DNA of 64,000 nucleotides from Symsagittifera roscoffensis (Eukaryota; Xenacoelomorpha; Acoela; Convolutidae): assembly GCF_963678635.1 (NCBI RefSeq), contig NC_087070.1, forward strand, positions 26,406,007 through 26,470,006, read 5' to 3'. The notes below the pieces were generated by a model. That model saw only the letters and a program-made list of their open reading frames with translations, did no database searches and was not told the origin of the DNA. Numbering within the stretch: the first letter of the stretch is position 1; each line of letters opens with the position of its first letter. Made by a program: the position numbers and the translations under genes. Positions 46,999 to 57,479 of this stretch are shown in pieces.

Positions 46999-47378
46999 TG
47001 AAATACGTGGATCCCCTGTCAGAAGGGAAATCCCATCCGAGTTTTGAGACCTACTCCTACAAGTGTGCTGCTGGGCTAAAAACCCTACTGGTGGAATATC
47101 TCTTAATGCAAAATCGGCACTTGACAGGAGAGGAGAAAAACCCGAAGACTAAAGAAGAGATACGGGAGGTGAATGGATGCATGCCTCTTCTGACCGATTT
47201 GTGCATGGCAATGCAATCGGATCCTCTAGGAATAATCAGAGGACTGGGGGAGGTAGTTACTTGCATCTACAGACCCGCGGTGACATATGCCTTCCCAGAT
47301 CCACTTGTGACCGCGTACCAATATTCAGTTTTGTACGTGAGCCTGATCAGCATCTTGGACGGAACGGCGCTAAATTGA
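46980..47378 (+). pseudogene. large unknown protein, continuation after frameshift
   Basis: The previous frame runs out at 46998 and this overlapping frame carries on (FHRLMKYVDPLSEGKSHPSF, TLLVEYLLMQNRHL), which suggests a single frameshift near 46975 in one ancestral coding sequence. It ends at TGA 47376-47378. 47379-47850 shows further short coding-like pieces in several frames (NSPMRVPSIHARDAVERQQ) with many stops. Confidence 0.45.
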
Positions 47379-47849
47379 TGCACAAAAGAAAACTTGAGAG
47401 GGCAGATGAGTGAAACGGTGCTATTCGGAAAAGGTGAAGTATCCAGAGTTGGTAGTGTTCAATTTCAGAGGTCAGCTTTAATGCAGAATGGGGGGAAAAC
47501 GAGAGGAAATTCTGGAACCTGAATTCGTAGGCGAAAAATACGAGAGAAGTCTTGAGAATTCCAGCGTTGAAAAATAGTTTTGATTTCGTGACGAAAGAGC
47601 TTGGAACAATTCTTGAGCGGGACGTGTTGCCTGTCAACATCCCAGAGTTTCGTTTCTGTCGCTGAGCCGAATAACATTGGGATTGAATAGCCCAATGAGG
47701 GTCCCATCCATACACGCTAGAGATGCTGTGGAGCGACAGCAGAAAGTATTCACGCATGGCTATGATCCCCTGTTCACTGGATATTCGGCGGCAGTGTACT
47801 TCCGACGTGTGAAATCAAAATAATTTCTTGGATCACTCAAGCCAAGAAG

Positions 47850-48429
47850 ATGTGGGGTTCGATGCCTCTCAAGTATGAAGTCCGGGATGTGAACAAAGTG
47901 CTTGAGAGGGCTGGGTTCCAGAATATGAAGCCATTATACGATAGCGGGAGGATGATTGTTGAAGAGCGTTATCTAGCTCTGAAAGACGAAATGAATTTCT
48001 GTACGAGGACGCCCCTAGCACCTTATGGACTAGACGAGGTGGAGTTGCGGTACGATGGACGAATATTGGACGCAGCGGGACCATAAAGCGATGGATCCGG
48101 AGACGCCTTCACCTCTGTCAGTGGACACTCTTGAGGACAAGAGGAGCCTTCCGGTGGAAAGCAGATTTGAAAATGCGCAAGAGAGGGAACAACTTGAAGC
48201 AGGCGAGGGAGAGAGGATGAATGAAACCCTCAGCGAGGCCGGAGAAGAAATGGAGTTAGAAGCTACACCCAACGAAGAGGTGGAACCAGGTTATTTCTGT
48301 CCCGGTACCACGCGCGAGCTGCTGCAAAACTTGAGCGGTGATGATTGGGCAGACACTGCTACGCCACCCTTGGGATCTCCTCGGAAGAATCTAGAGTTGC
48401 AGCCAGAAAGTGAGCCATCGTGCTCTTGA
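47850..48429 (+). pseudogene. large unknown protein, acidic C-terminal segments
   Basis: Two overlapping frames: 47850-48086 (MPLKYEVRDVNKVLERAGFQ, TRTPLAPYGLDEVELRYDG) and 48055-48429, which is strongly acidic (EREQLEAGEGERMNETLSEAGEEMELEA) and ends ESEPSCS with TGA. The overlap suggests a frameshift in one coding sequence. Function unknown. Confidence 0.4.
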
Positions 48430-48619
48430 GTAACGAAATCAGAGAGAAAAACACTTTCGAAGAAAATAAGTTGATGTTCTTGGTCACTTTCGATCAGAAA
48501 GGGTGGCAAAAAATCTTGTGTGAGTTCAATCAGAAAGTGGGGCAGAGGGGCAAATGCTGTTCACATGGAGCCTGGCAGGAGTGGCGTTAGAATAACTGAC
48601 TTCCAGCGATAAACTTAAG

Positions 48620-50134
48620 TTGGGCGATAAAGGCCTTCATGTATATCGAATGCTGATGCAGCTTGTTGCTCGAGATAACTCTGGATTAAGTCTGGCGCGG
48701 AGGAAAGATGCCACCTGCTTCTTGAGATGGATCATGTCAGTGATACCCGATGCTAAAACCCAAGTCTGCTACCAGAGCGCGACGGGAGGCAGAGCATTGG
48801 AGAAGAGAGTCTCGAGTGTCATCTTGAAGTTGTATCAGAGTACTGGAATTGAGAAGGATGATGATTCGAGGCAGTCACTGGAGAACCACGCAAAATTAGA
48901 CGAGATCAAGCAAGTCTCCAACAAAAAATGCGATGAGTCATGACGTAAATCGTAACTTGGCTCTAGCGGAGGATTACTCGAGACCCACGAAGCGCGGGGA
49001 GTATCAACATGTGTCTGGCGTGATGGGAATTTCGTACAACCCTTTCTTAGACTCGGAAGCGGGAGCTGCCTAGATGAAATTTGAGGTCACGGAAATTGAA
49101 GTTTTGGACGGCGAAAATAATCAAAAATGATGCGACTGACACGGGAAAGCCGAGCTTGGGGTTGCTTCCTGAGAAGGTACCTGAGTTCATCTGTGTGCCA
49201 CGATCTGCGAAGAAAGTGGAACTGAGGCTAGAGGGGAGGACAACGTGCTGTCCACAAAGTTGGGGACAGTTTGGAGACTGCTGAGACCATCCTGGTGTCC
49301 TCACCCTGAAGCAAACTTGAATCAGGAGGTCACGCAGCGAATGAGGCTATCACCAGGAAAGGATGAGGAATTGAGAATCCTGAACGTCATACACAAGTTG
49401 ATCCTGCCTCAACTAGAGAAATCTAAAGAAATCACGAACAAGTCAGACGAAACATCAAAGGAAAAGGAGCCAGGAACATTTCTTGATATGGCAGCGGAAG
49501 GTGGAGAGCACACTTGTGATGGAAAATCTTGCGTGAGGATACAGTCATTCCAAAGGAAGGATCTAGCCACTTGGTTTGGTGACTTTACAGAAAAGGAGAA
49601 GAGTGAGGTGCAAATAGTGGCCGATTGTTACGCGAGCACCACGGTGAATTTAGCTACGGCACTAGAATTTTTCTCGATAATGTGTACTCTCGAGTCGCTG
49701 GAAATGCTGTAATCAGAACATGCTGGAAATGCTGGAATCAGAGTGTGGAGCCTTGGCCTGGAGTGCTGCAGATGCTACAGAAGCATATCACGGTATGGAA
49801 AACCGGTCTGGAGGCAGAGATGGGGTTTTCTGTGAGTGAGGCCTACAGTCTGTTGATGAATGCGAAGTCTCTGGTGGGATCAGTCATGGAGAACTTGTGA
49901 GGAAGTCATTACCCACTGCTCATGGCAATGGTGGAAGCGTCCAGACAGAGGTTGATGATCGATAAAGCTTTGTCGGTGCCCAAGTGCGTACGCTTAGCGC
50001 GAATGTCACATCATGCGCATCAGTTGTTACGAAAAAGGGTGGGGGCGGTGCGAGGGAACCGAGTGGAGGACTTGAGTGAAATCTGGGGAGAAGAACTTTT
50101 GAGTTCAGAAAAGGAGAATACTAGTGATTTCTAA
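48620..50134 (+). pseudogene. unknown coding-like segments before the 3' LTR
   Basis: A run of frames separated by stops: 48620-48943 (HVYRMLMQLVARDNSG, CFLRWIMSVIPDAKTQVC), 49245-49712 (KDEELRILNVIHKLILPQLE, KDLATWFGDFTEKEKSEVQI) and 49922-50134 (RLMIDKALSVPKCVRLARM). Composition and strand match the preceding region. I recognise no domain. Coding-like sequence with more stops extends to about 50800. Confidence 0.4.
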
Positions 50135-51138
50135 AGGCAAAACGCAATCGGGAAGGCGACAAACAACACGCAAGCGGCAAACAAGAATAATGTGACGCAC
50201 GCAAAAATGATAATCGAACCATTGTTCGAACCTTTGCCCGAGGCATCTGAATAGCGTAACGTCCGAAGCATCAATCTGACGCACAGAGAGTACCCATGTC
50301 CAGAGCAGTCAAATCTCTGCTTGATATGGGATATTGATTAGATCCGGTCGATAGGAATAATTGACCATCAACAAAAAGTTACTCTCTTCGTGGTGAGCTC
50401 GATGTTGGCTTTGGGGTGGATTGAGGAGAATACAGCGAATTATCGGTAGTCAAAGGCACCGACAGTGGAGACGATACATGCTATTGACTAGAGCAGGAGG
50501 CTTGAGTTGTTTGAGACTGCTTGCAAAGTATTCGCTGTACCCATCGAAATGAGACACATGTGGGGTCCCATAAGGTTCTTCTCATGTTTCGGGCGACGTT
50601 GACCTCTTGGCCTATGAAAAACTAGAGGATTAGTTCTGATGATGAGGAGGGATTAACGTGGCGAATCACAGTGTCGAGTGCATCTGGAACCAGTACCTCG
50701 AAAAACTGGGGCAAGAGTTGAACAGGATTCTCAGAGATCGGTTCCTGAGTCTTGAGTATGGAAGAGAATGGGGCTTGAGTGTGATCTCAGATGGATTCTG
50801 AGGGCATGGAAAAAAACTTTAACATACAATTTTTTTTATAGCTATATCTATTTATATATATCAAAATATTGCATGACAGTTTTCTGATTGGGTTGGACGA
50901 AAATTTTTTTAAAGAAATAACTTATAGGGTGATATTGAGGGTGCGGGTGGATGCAGATTGTGATTACTGTTTAGCATAAAGTGACAATTTTGCATGACTG
51001 TGAATTCTGAGGATAGAGATAAAGTTGAATCTGCTGTAAACTTCTGTAAATGACCACTAGCCTTGTATCTTGAGTCGCACTAAACATTCTGGAGGCTCAC
51101 TGACATGACGAGGACATTGATCTTGAGTCCGGGGAGTA
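50135..51138 (+). other. decayed 3' end before the 3' LTR
   Basis: 50135-50800 still reads as protein in short pieces (PCPEQSNLCLIWDID, RHMWGPIRFFSCFGR) with frequent stops. 50800-51138 is AT-rich and non-coding. A weak purine run (GGGGAG at 51131-51136) sits directly against the 3' LTR and is the only candidate polypurine tract there. Confidence 0.4.
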
Positions 51139-51339
51139 TGTGCCAGTCGGTCATATCTGGAAGTTTGGTTTTGTACTGGGGATAAAAAGTAATTTTTCAA
51201 AAATTCGATTTGACCCTGTCAGGCTCAAGTTTCCCGCGACAACTGAAATTACAAAATGAATCAGATCAAAATACTCGAGTTAAAATTGCTGGAAAAACGA
51301 CAGAAAACACCGGAGTAAAATTGATTTACCAAAATAATT

Positions 51340-53410
51340 TTTATTTCGCTGGGAAATCTGATAACTTCAATAGTTGTAAATACAGCAAAAGGTTAAAAAG
51401 CAGTTGGCTTATAGCCCGTTGAGTTAACTTCTAAAGCTTCCAGTAAGCAGGCAGCATTACCGCGTTGCAGTGCAATGCCGAGTCTTTGTTTGAGGAACGT
51501 GAATGACCTTTTCTCACCAGTGGTCGTCTTGATTCTATAGGAAATAGAGGATAGAGTTTTGTATGTCGAGCTTCCAATGCCACCAAGATGTTCCACGGCG
51601 ATGGGCTCGAACATGCAGTTGCGTGGCAGACCAGAATAGTGTTGGCGCTTACGAAATTCAGCATGGTTAGCAACAGTGGGACCATCTTCGAGGCCTGTTG
51701 ATAGATTTGACTGTGCTTGTCGGTTTACACAGGTAAAGTCCCAGACTAAAACTGCGCCATTTTTCCATGGAACTAAAGTAGCACCGTCTGGTCTTTTACC
51801 ATCGTCACGCAGCATACCGGTCGGCTCGAGTTTGCTGTGTACTCCTGCTGATTTCAACGCGTCTCTGATGACTTCATTACCAAGTTGATGCCTGATGAAA
51901 CGACTTTTGGTTTTCGGGCATATAAGTGGATGAATGCCTTGGCTGTCGCATTTAGTGCCACATGCACAGTTGCATGAAAAAAGAAGGGGGGCACCAAGGC
52001 GAAGTCCCGTAGCAATTCTGAAAGCGTCTTCAGTCAGCTGGAGACCGAGCGTATCAGACGGAATAGCAGCAAGCCAGTCTCCGGAACCGGGAACAGAGCA
52101 TCCTTGTAAACGAACTTTGTCACTGTCACAGGTGGTGTTAGCTAGGAGAGACGACCGCCTACGAGAAACAATCGGAGTGTACCAGCTTTTCTGCCACTTT
52201 TGCTTGTCTTCCAGTGGCATATCAGGAGAAACAGTTTCAGACCACAGTTCAATGGCATTCTTGAAGGACTTGCTGGTGTATTGAGACGCAATGACTTTGA
52301 AGACGTCTTCACTGGTGGCGCGTGTAGACGAAATATAGGCAGCCAAAGTAAGGTCCGAAGGTGACTGTAAGCCTAGACCACCGAGTTTGATAGGCAATGT
52401 GAGCTGATCCCATTCTCTGTTGGTAATCAGAATGTTACTGACAGTTTGAACAGCTCCACGGATATAAGAGGTGATTTTTTCAACAGAGTTCATAAAAACA
52501 AAAGTAGGAGCAGTGCGGAACAAATACATGAGCTTAGGCATGGCAAAACAATGTCGGAGCAGGAAAAACGCGACGTGTGAAGGCAGTAACGGAAGATTCT
52601 TGCAGAGGTTTTCGATTTTCTCTCTCTTCTCTTCCAATGCATGCTGTAAAGTTGTATGGCCCAGAGGGCTTCCTAGCAGTTCAGCGTCTTCGGTGCTCAC
52701 GCTGCTGATACCAGGACAGACACGTCTGAATTCACGTAAAATCATATCGCTCTTTTGCTGGTCTTGAGTGAAGACAGTGATTTCACATTTGGTGTTATTG
52801 AGGTTTAACCCGAGACCTTTGGCACTGTCAATGAACTTGGCGAGGTCACGCAAAACTATCTGCCACTTGTCCCCAGCACTGATGTCGTCCATGTAACCGA
52901 CCTTGAACTTGGATGAGATTGCAGTGAGACAGCGATGCACTCCGAGACAGAAACCAAAAGACGCAATTGGGTCCCCCTGTTGGAAACCTTCTCTCGATAG
53001 CAAAGGGTGGTCACCATAAACAAGGAAACTCTCCCGCTCGTAGCACATGTTGAAAAAGGCAAAAGCTCAGGGCAAAACTCTTCGAAAGCAAAAGCAATAC
53101 TGTCACGACGCATGGTGTTGAAAGCATTGCTGAAATCCAACTTGAGGAAAACGTCTTCGTCTGAAGCTAACTCGAAGAAGGAGCGAGCAGCATGGACCGC
53201 AACTTCGGCACCATTTTTCGCACCAGCACCAAGTTGAAAGGGACTGAAAAACTCCTTGAACCTCGCTGTTTCGTACTGACCAGCACATTTACCTGCAATC
53301 CTGCGCCAGACTTCTCCCACAGCAATGGGCCTCAGGTCATCTACTTTTCCTTTTTTGGCAAGCGTCGTCAAGTTGGCTGCCGCAAAAACTGGTCAAAATC
53401 CAAAACTGAT
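51340..53410 (-). mobile_element. 5'-truncated non-LTR retrotransposon inserted in the LTR
   Basis: The insert is flanked by the 11-bp direct repeat CCAAAATAATT (51329-51339 and 53411-53421), a target-site duplication. It is absent from the 5' LTR. On the minus strand it ends in AGCGAAATAAA, so a polyadenylation-type signal sits at its very 3' end. Loss of the 5' part is typical of target-primed reverse transcription. Confidence 0.85.
51393..53371 (-). pseudogene. reverse transcriptase with restriction-like endonuclease
   Basis: In the minus direction, 53371-52856 carries LRPIAVGEVWRRIAGK and LKLDFSNAFNTMRRDS (catalytic Asp). A single-base loss in a T run near 53053 shifts the frame, and 53048-51393 (551 codons) carries GFQQGDPIASFGFCLG and VGYMDDISAGD (YMDD at 52884-52895). 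The C-terminal half has a Cys-His cluster (CGTKCDSQGIHPLIC) and RPDGATLV...VWDFTCVN, matching the RPD...D signature of restriction-like endonucleases in R2-type elements. The N-terminal domain is lost by truncation. The exact clade is not assigned. Confidence 0.85.
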
Positions 53411-54120
53411 CCAAAATAATTCGATACGAGTAGAATTGTCTTGTTTCTGATAAAGGATCGAGAGTTCAAGATAAAAAGTTCAATTGACTGGGAAAGTGGA
53501 CAACCGAAGCTGCCCAATGATCCAGAAAAAATCATCTGATAGAGATCAATCATCTGACTCCTTGATATTTATTTTACTGATGTATCTACTTTGATACGTT
53601 AATTCAATTCAATAAATCGTCTTGAGCAAAACTTACTCACTTCAAACTTGTTCTAGAGTTGCTGTATTACACTACCTAATTCTAGAGTCGCTTCACTATG
53701 TGAATACTCAATTTAAACTTCTTGAGTGCATTTTATGTGATTATGTTGAGAAAAGGCGAGTTTCAGGTTGATCCATCTGAAATGGATCAAAGTTCCACTG
53801 TGCAATAAAAACTAACGGTATACCTAGGCTTCCAACCCTGTTTTTAATGATGTTCGCGTGGTTTAGGTATTTCGAGACCTGATCATGGGGGCGATCTTAT
53901 TTCTAGCGTGGGGGGGGGGGGTATTTTGGTATTAGCCTTTACACTGTAAAAGGTTTGTAGTCTCATGTCGCAAGTTAACCGAATTGGCTCCGATTGAATG
54001 AGGCTCAAAAACACACTCCCTGGCCCTTGAGCCAATGATTATAGGGCCTATTTTTCTTAGCTTCATATACTTAAGTAGGCGCCTGTTACATTTCTCGTGT
54101 CGAGTTGCGTGTTCTTATTG

Positions 54121-54377
54121 AAGAAACTTAACACGTATCGAGTTTAATGTAAGGTTGATGTAAGGTCGAGTTTAATGTATTGAGTTTTATGTAAGGACAT
54201 CAACACTTTTCATCTCCTTCTGATCATTATCACTTCTCTATCTAGAAAATTCAGAAGATTTTGACTGGAATACGTGATGAAGGGCCTACTGATTGCAACC
54301 TCTGTTATTATGATAATTTTTTTAAAAAAAAAGAAACTTAACACGTATCGAGTTTAATGTAAGGTTGATGTAAGGTC
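54121..54377. repeat. 47-bp direct repeat pair
   Basis: AAGAAACTTAACACGTATCG and the following 27 bases occur identically at 54121-54167 and 54331-54377, 210 bp apart. The intervening sequence is AT-rich and non-coding. It may mark a small duplication next to the LTR end. Confidence 0.8.
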
Positions 54378-54860
54378 AAGTCGATCAGATATTTTAACCT
54401 TCTGATCACAACAAAAAAAAAACAGAAAATAAAAAAATGCACGATTAGCACAGTTAATCTTTTTAATAGCCAATTTTCTCACTCAACCGCTACAAATAAA
54501 AATTCGTTGCTGCCATTCATTTCAGGCCATTCTGGTCGAATTTCATACCTTATGTGATTGTTTTGCCAGTTGTCTCAGAACCTTGCCTATACCAATAAGC
54601 CTTACCCCTGATTTTTTACCTGTACTCATTTGTTTATCCAATTGTTTGCTTTGCTCGTTTGATTTGCACTTCTTTTGTTTTGGATGTCTAATTTGGAGAA
54701 CTTTTCTTTTTATTCAGATAGATATATGCTACCTAAGGATAAAACGTGTCCTCACATTCAGGAAGTGCACCATATGGTTTGAAACGATGTTATGGCGGAC
54801 CCTGAGTCAAGTAGGTTTTCCTTGACTCAATGTCTTTATGAACACGAAAAACTTAAAAAT
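54378..54860. other. AT-rich stretch without identified features
   Basis: I see no repeat, RNA or credible coding region. The plus ORF at 54583-54825 is Leu/Phe/Cys-rich and looks like chance in AT-rich DNA. Confidence 0.4.
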
Positions 54861-54864
54861 ACAT

Positions 54865-55200
54865 CCAACATAGACAATTCCATCTCTGCTATAATCGAGG
54901 AGGGTAGATTTTAATTGAAAATTCTCGAACTTTTGCCGATGTATTTACATAGTGTTGGTATGACCCTATCCAACTTGTGCACGGACCGTCGCATGACTGA
55001 AGGGCCCATTTTAATTTGCCCCTTTTTCTTATTAACGCTTCGCATAGAGGTAAAATGCTCGTCAATGTAGACTTTCACTAAGGAATGTTTTTTTTTATTA
55101 GAAGCATCCGGAGACATTCCAGCAGTGTCATCGTCTGCAGCTGGTGGAAAACAGGTAATTTTTTTGTCAATGTGAATTTCGTTCACCATGATAATTTCAG
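54865..55200 (-). repeat. diverged inverted fragment of unit B
   Basis: On the minus strand, SSVMRR-like and LDRVIPTLCKYIG match the antisense ORF of unit B (VMRRSVLRMDRVIPTLYNYIG). On the plus strand, IDNSISAIIEEGRF (54867-54910) matches the RT-sense peptide ADNSISTIIDEGSF of unit B. The fragment is the reverse complement of about 1150-1325 with clear divergence. It is an older relic of the same element family. Confidence 0.6.
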
Positions 55201-55760
55201 ATTTACAAAGTATGCATGGACTGGAATCTGTTTAACAATGACCATTGAAGCTGCCGTTGGTTGTTAAGAGGCGAGGAACTAATAATTTGTTTCATTCTAT
55301 CGTTCCTTGACGTTGCTTCCGACACAGGTCGTGAATCCTGAATTGATCACGAACGGAGATTAACAGATATTTTTTGACTTTTCGTGGGGATATTTGTCTA
55401 GTGAAATTCCACACCATAGGTCTTAATGGTGTACGATTATTGAAACTAGTAATGATCTTATTTAATAGATCTTTTTTCATTTACAATTTTTCTCATATTT
55501 TTTTTTTTAAACTTGAACAATCATATTAGGATAGGAGGCCACATCTGCATCCGTTGTTCGTAAATTGAAATCACTCCAGCAAAGGGTCGACACTTTTGGA
55601 AGATTTCTGTCAAGATTAAAAACATCACATCTAAGAAAGTCTTACAAACAAAAATACATTATCAGTCATATAGTGAAAACCAAGAGGTCCGTAATCGCAA
55701 ACAGCACAAGCCAAAAACTATTGCTCCTGATGGCAGACACTAAAGTTGTATATTGTCTAT
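55201..55760. other. unassigned stretch
   Basis: AT-rich with short ORFs only (for example plus 55565-55882, Lys/Arg/Ser-rich, overlapping the next relic in antisense). No recognisable feature. Confidence 0.35.
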
Positions 55761-55764
55761 ATGA

Positions 55765-56070
55765 TTACGCTGATGGGTCGCCTCCAATTGATAATTCCAT
55801 TCGACCTGCCGTTATTTGTCCACCTCTCGACAGCATTGCCTGCGCGTTCGACCGCATTAATAGGCAGCTGAGCCGAGTGTAAATGGCGTTCTTCATCTCC
55901 GGCGTGCTGGTTGCTGTTTGCATGGCCACACGAGATGCAAGGCGGTCTAGGAATGCGATGGCCTCGTTTCCCCACTCGCCATAGCAAGTGACTACCATAG
56001 GAAGGCACTCCCAGCCAAGTTCCCGGCACTTCGCGTCGTTATTGCCGTGCTTTCTTGATGCCGCGGCCGC
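55765..56070 (-). pseudogene. C-terminal relic of an EGTTQGDP-type non-LTR element
   Basis: On the minus strand the reading is CRELGWECLPMVV, CYGEWGNEAIAFLDRLASRV and RLSCLLMRSNAQAMLSR. These blocks are common at the C-terminus of the same broad RT family whose middle part lies in unit B. The open frame from ATG is 55998-55765 and the match extends upstream to about 56070 without an ATG. No RT core is nearby, so it is an isolated fragment. Confidence 0.55.
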
Positions 56071-57190
56071 TGCTGCTGAACCCCTAATTGCGAACCCCTA
56101 TTTTTTGTTGGTTTTCTAGCTCTAACTTGCTCTTTGTTGATACTTAGTTGTTTTTCGATATATAAGAAAATCATACCGAAGAAATTCGCTGAAAATGTAA
56201 AAAATTCCAAATCAGTTTTGATGCGTTGTTTGAGTTTTTATATGGACGTTGTCTAATTTTGAGCTGTTTGATGTCAAATTCTAATACATTTCACATTCAG
56301 AGAAACCAAGGAGTCGAAATATAATGGACTAGATTGTGTTTATTTAGGTTCTATCTGGTTTCATTAAAATTTATTGTAAGAAATTTGTTCTTTTTTAGGA
56401 ATCGGTGAACGTAGTTGAGACTCTTATATAGGTGCTGCTGATTGTTTTTGTTTTTTTTTTCAGGAAAAGTCTTAAAACTTGTTCAAGCTCAAGTTTACGT
56501 TTTCGCGGTCTGGCTTTTTTCAGTTCAGTTTATTTCATTTGCTAAGTGGAAGGCAAAGCCAACGTGTAAACGTCTCAAAAAACGTGACCGAATTCTAGTT
56601 TTGATAGTGGAGTGTAATTTTCAGCGGAATAAAAACATTACCTAATAATCTAGTTTTCTCAAATTGGGCTGATATCATCAAACAAGTTTCGATCATAAAT
56701 TGTTCAAGAAATTCAGGAATGAACGGGCATCTATTGTGGTCTCTGGAATTCGAAAGTTTTTTTTCGAGAAGTAAGTCATTATTGTTATATTCTGTTACTT
56801 GCGTTCATTTAATCTTTTCCAGCTGTCTGTTGGCTTTATGTTGTTTGTTATGATATCTGAAAGTGGCGAAGAACTTTTTCTTTTGGTGTGTTAGTTTTTT
56901 TTGAACTTCATCCCTTTGCTATTAACAAGGTTATTAGAAACGGGTACTTGACTTTTTCCCCGCAATTTTTTTTTCTGACACCTTTTCTCCTGCAATGAAA
57001 CATCGCTTGACTCGTCTGTGTTGAAACTTTGCTGCAACAGTTCTTAAGTGTGCATTTTAGCTTTCAAAATATGCGTCCTATTCGAAAATTATGATTTTTT
57101 TTCGGCTTAAAAGCTTTCTTCATATAGTATAACGGCTCAGTGGCTACATATTCCATCCGAAGAAAAAACAGGTAACGAAATATGCTGAAA
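56071..57190. other. AT-rich stretch, probably 5' region of the following non-LTR element
   Basis: No credible ORF. Parts near 56455-56650 (CAGGAAAAGTCTTAAAACTT) resemble 63120-63260 (CCGGAAAAGGCTTAGAAGTT), and both precede AT-rich sequence with similar phrases. This may be a dispersed repeat or the untranslated region of the CR1-like element. Support is weak. Confidence 0.3.
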
Positions 57191-57479
57191 AAATGAAAGA
57201 AAAGCCCGAAAACGCCTATTAAATTGAGCTATGATGGAATCAGACTTCCAGGAATACCTGAACCAAGAGGTGAGAACGCCCACAAAAGACTCCAAAACGA
57301 TAAAGAAAAGCTGCGGAAGATCACCACGTTTCTAGAAATTGACTGCGTCATAGAGGACGTGAATTGAATAAGCGTTTCGGACCAATCGAAAACGAGAAAC
57401 CAAGTAGTCAAGCTGGCCAACGAACACCAGCGTCGGCTGCTCTTGCTCTGCTCATAAACAATCTTCATACACGAAACGA

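Larger units (their letters stand above)
24809..54090 (+). mobile_element. giant decayed Ty3/gypsy-type LTR retroelement
   Basis: The boundaries come from two direct repeats that start at exactly TGTGCCAGTCGG (24809 and 51139) and end at TACA (25621 and 54090). Between them, in the correct order and strand, lie a primer-binding-like site, leader, gag with CCHC knuckle, DTG protease, RT with YVDD, RNase H, integrase, GPY/F-like tail, a macro-like ORF and a further 7.5 kb of coding-like DNA. Total length is ~29.3 kb, including a 2.07 kb later insertion and several internal duplications. No convincing target-site duplication is visible (ATTTT left, TTTCT right). All frames are broken. The alternative is that the gypsy part ends near 40.5/43.2 kb and 43.2-51.1 kb is a separate element; the flanking LTRs argue against that but do not exclude it. 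Confidence 0.6.
51139..54090 (+). repeat. 3' LTR of giant element, split by an insertion
   Basis: 51139-51339 and 53422-54090 together match the 5' LTR at 24809-25621. The match starts exactly at TGTGCCAG and ends at TACA. AATAAA lies at 53804-53809. A 12-base G run at about 53905-53918 is specific to this copy. The interval between the two pieces is a non-LTR retrotransposon (51340-53410). No primer-binding-like TGGCGC follows the end, as expected for a 3' LTR. Confidence 0.7.

Noticed and set aside
43290-50134. Endogenous RNA-virus or large DNA-virus insertion
   Set aside because: No polymerase, helicase, capsid or other viral hallmark is visible, and the region lies between two LTRs on the strand of a Ty3-type element.
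24804-54095. Target-site duplication of the giant element
   Set aside because: ATTTT on the left and TTTCT on the right are not a convincing match in T-rich DNA.
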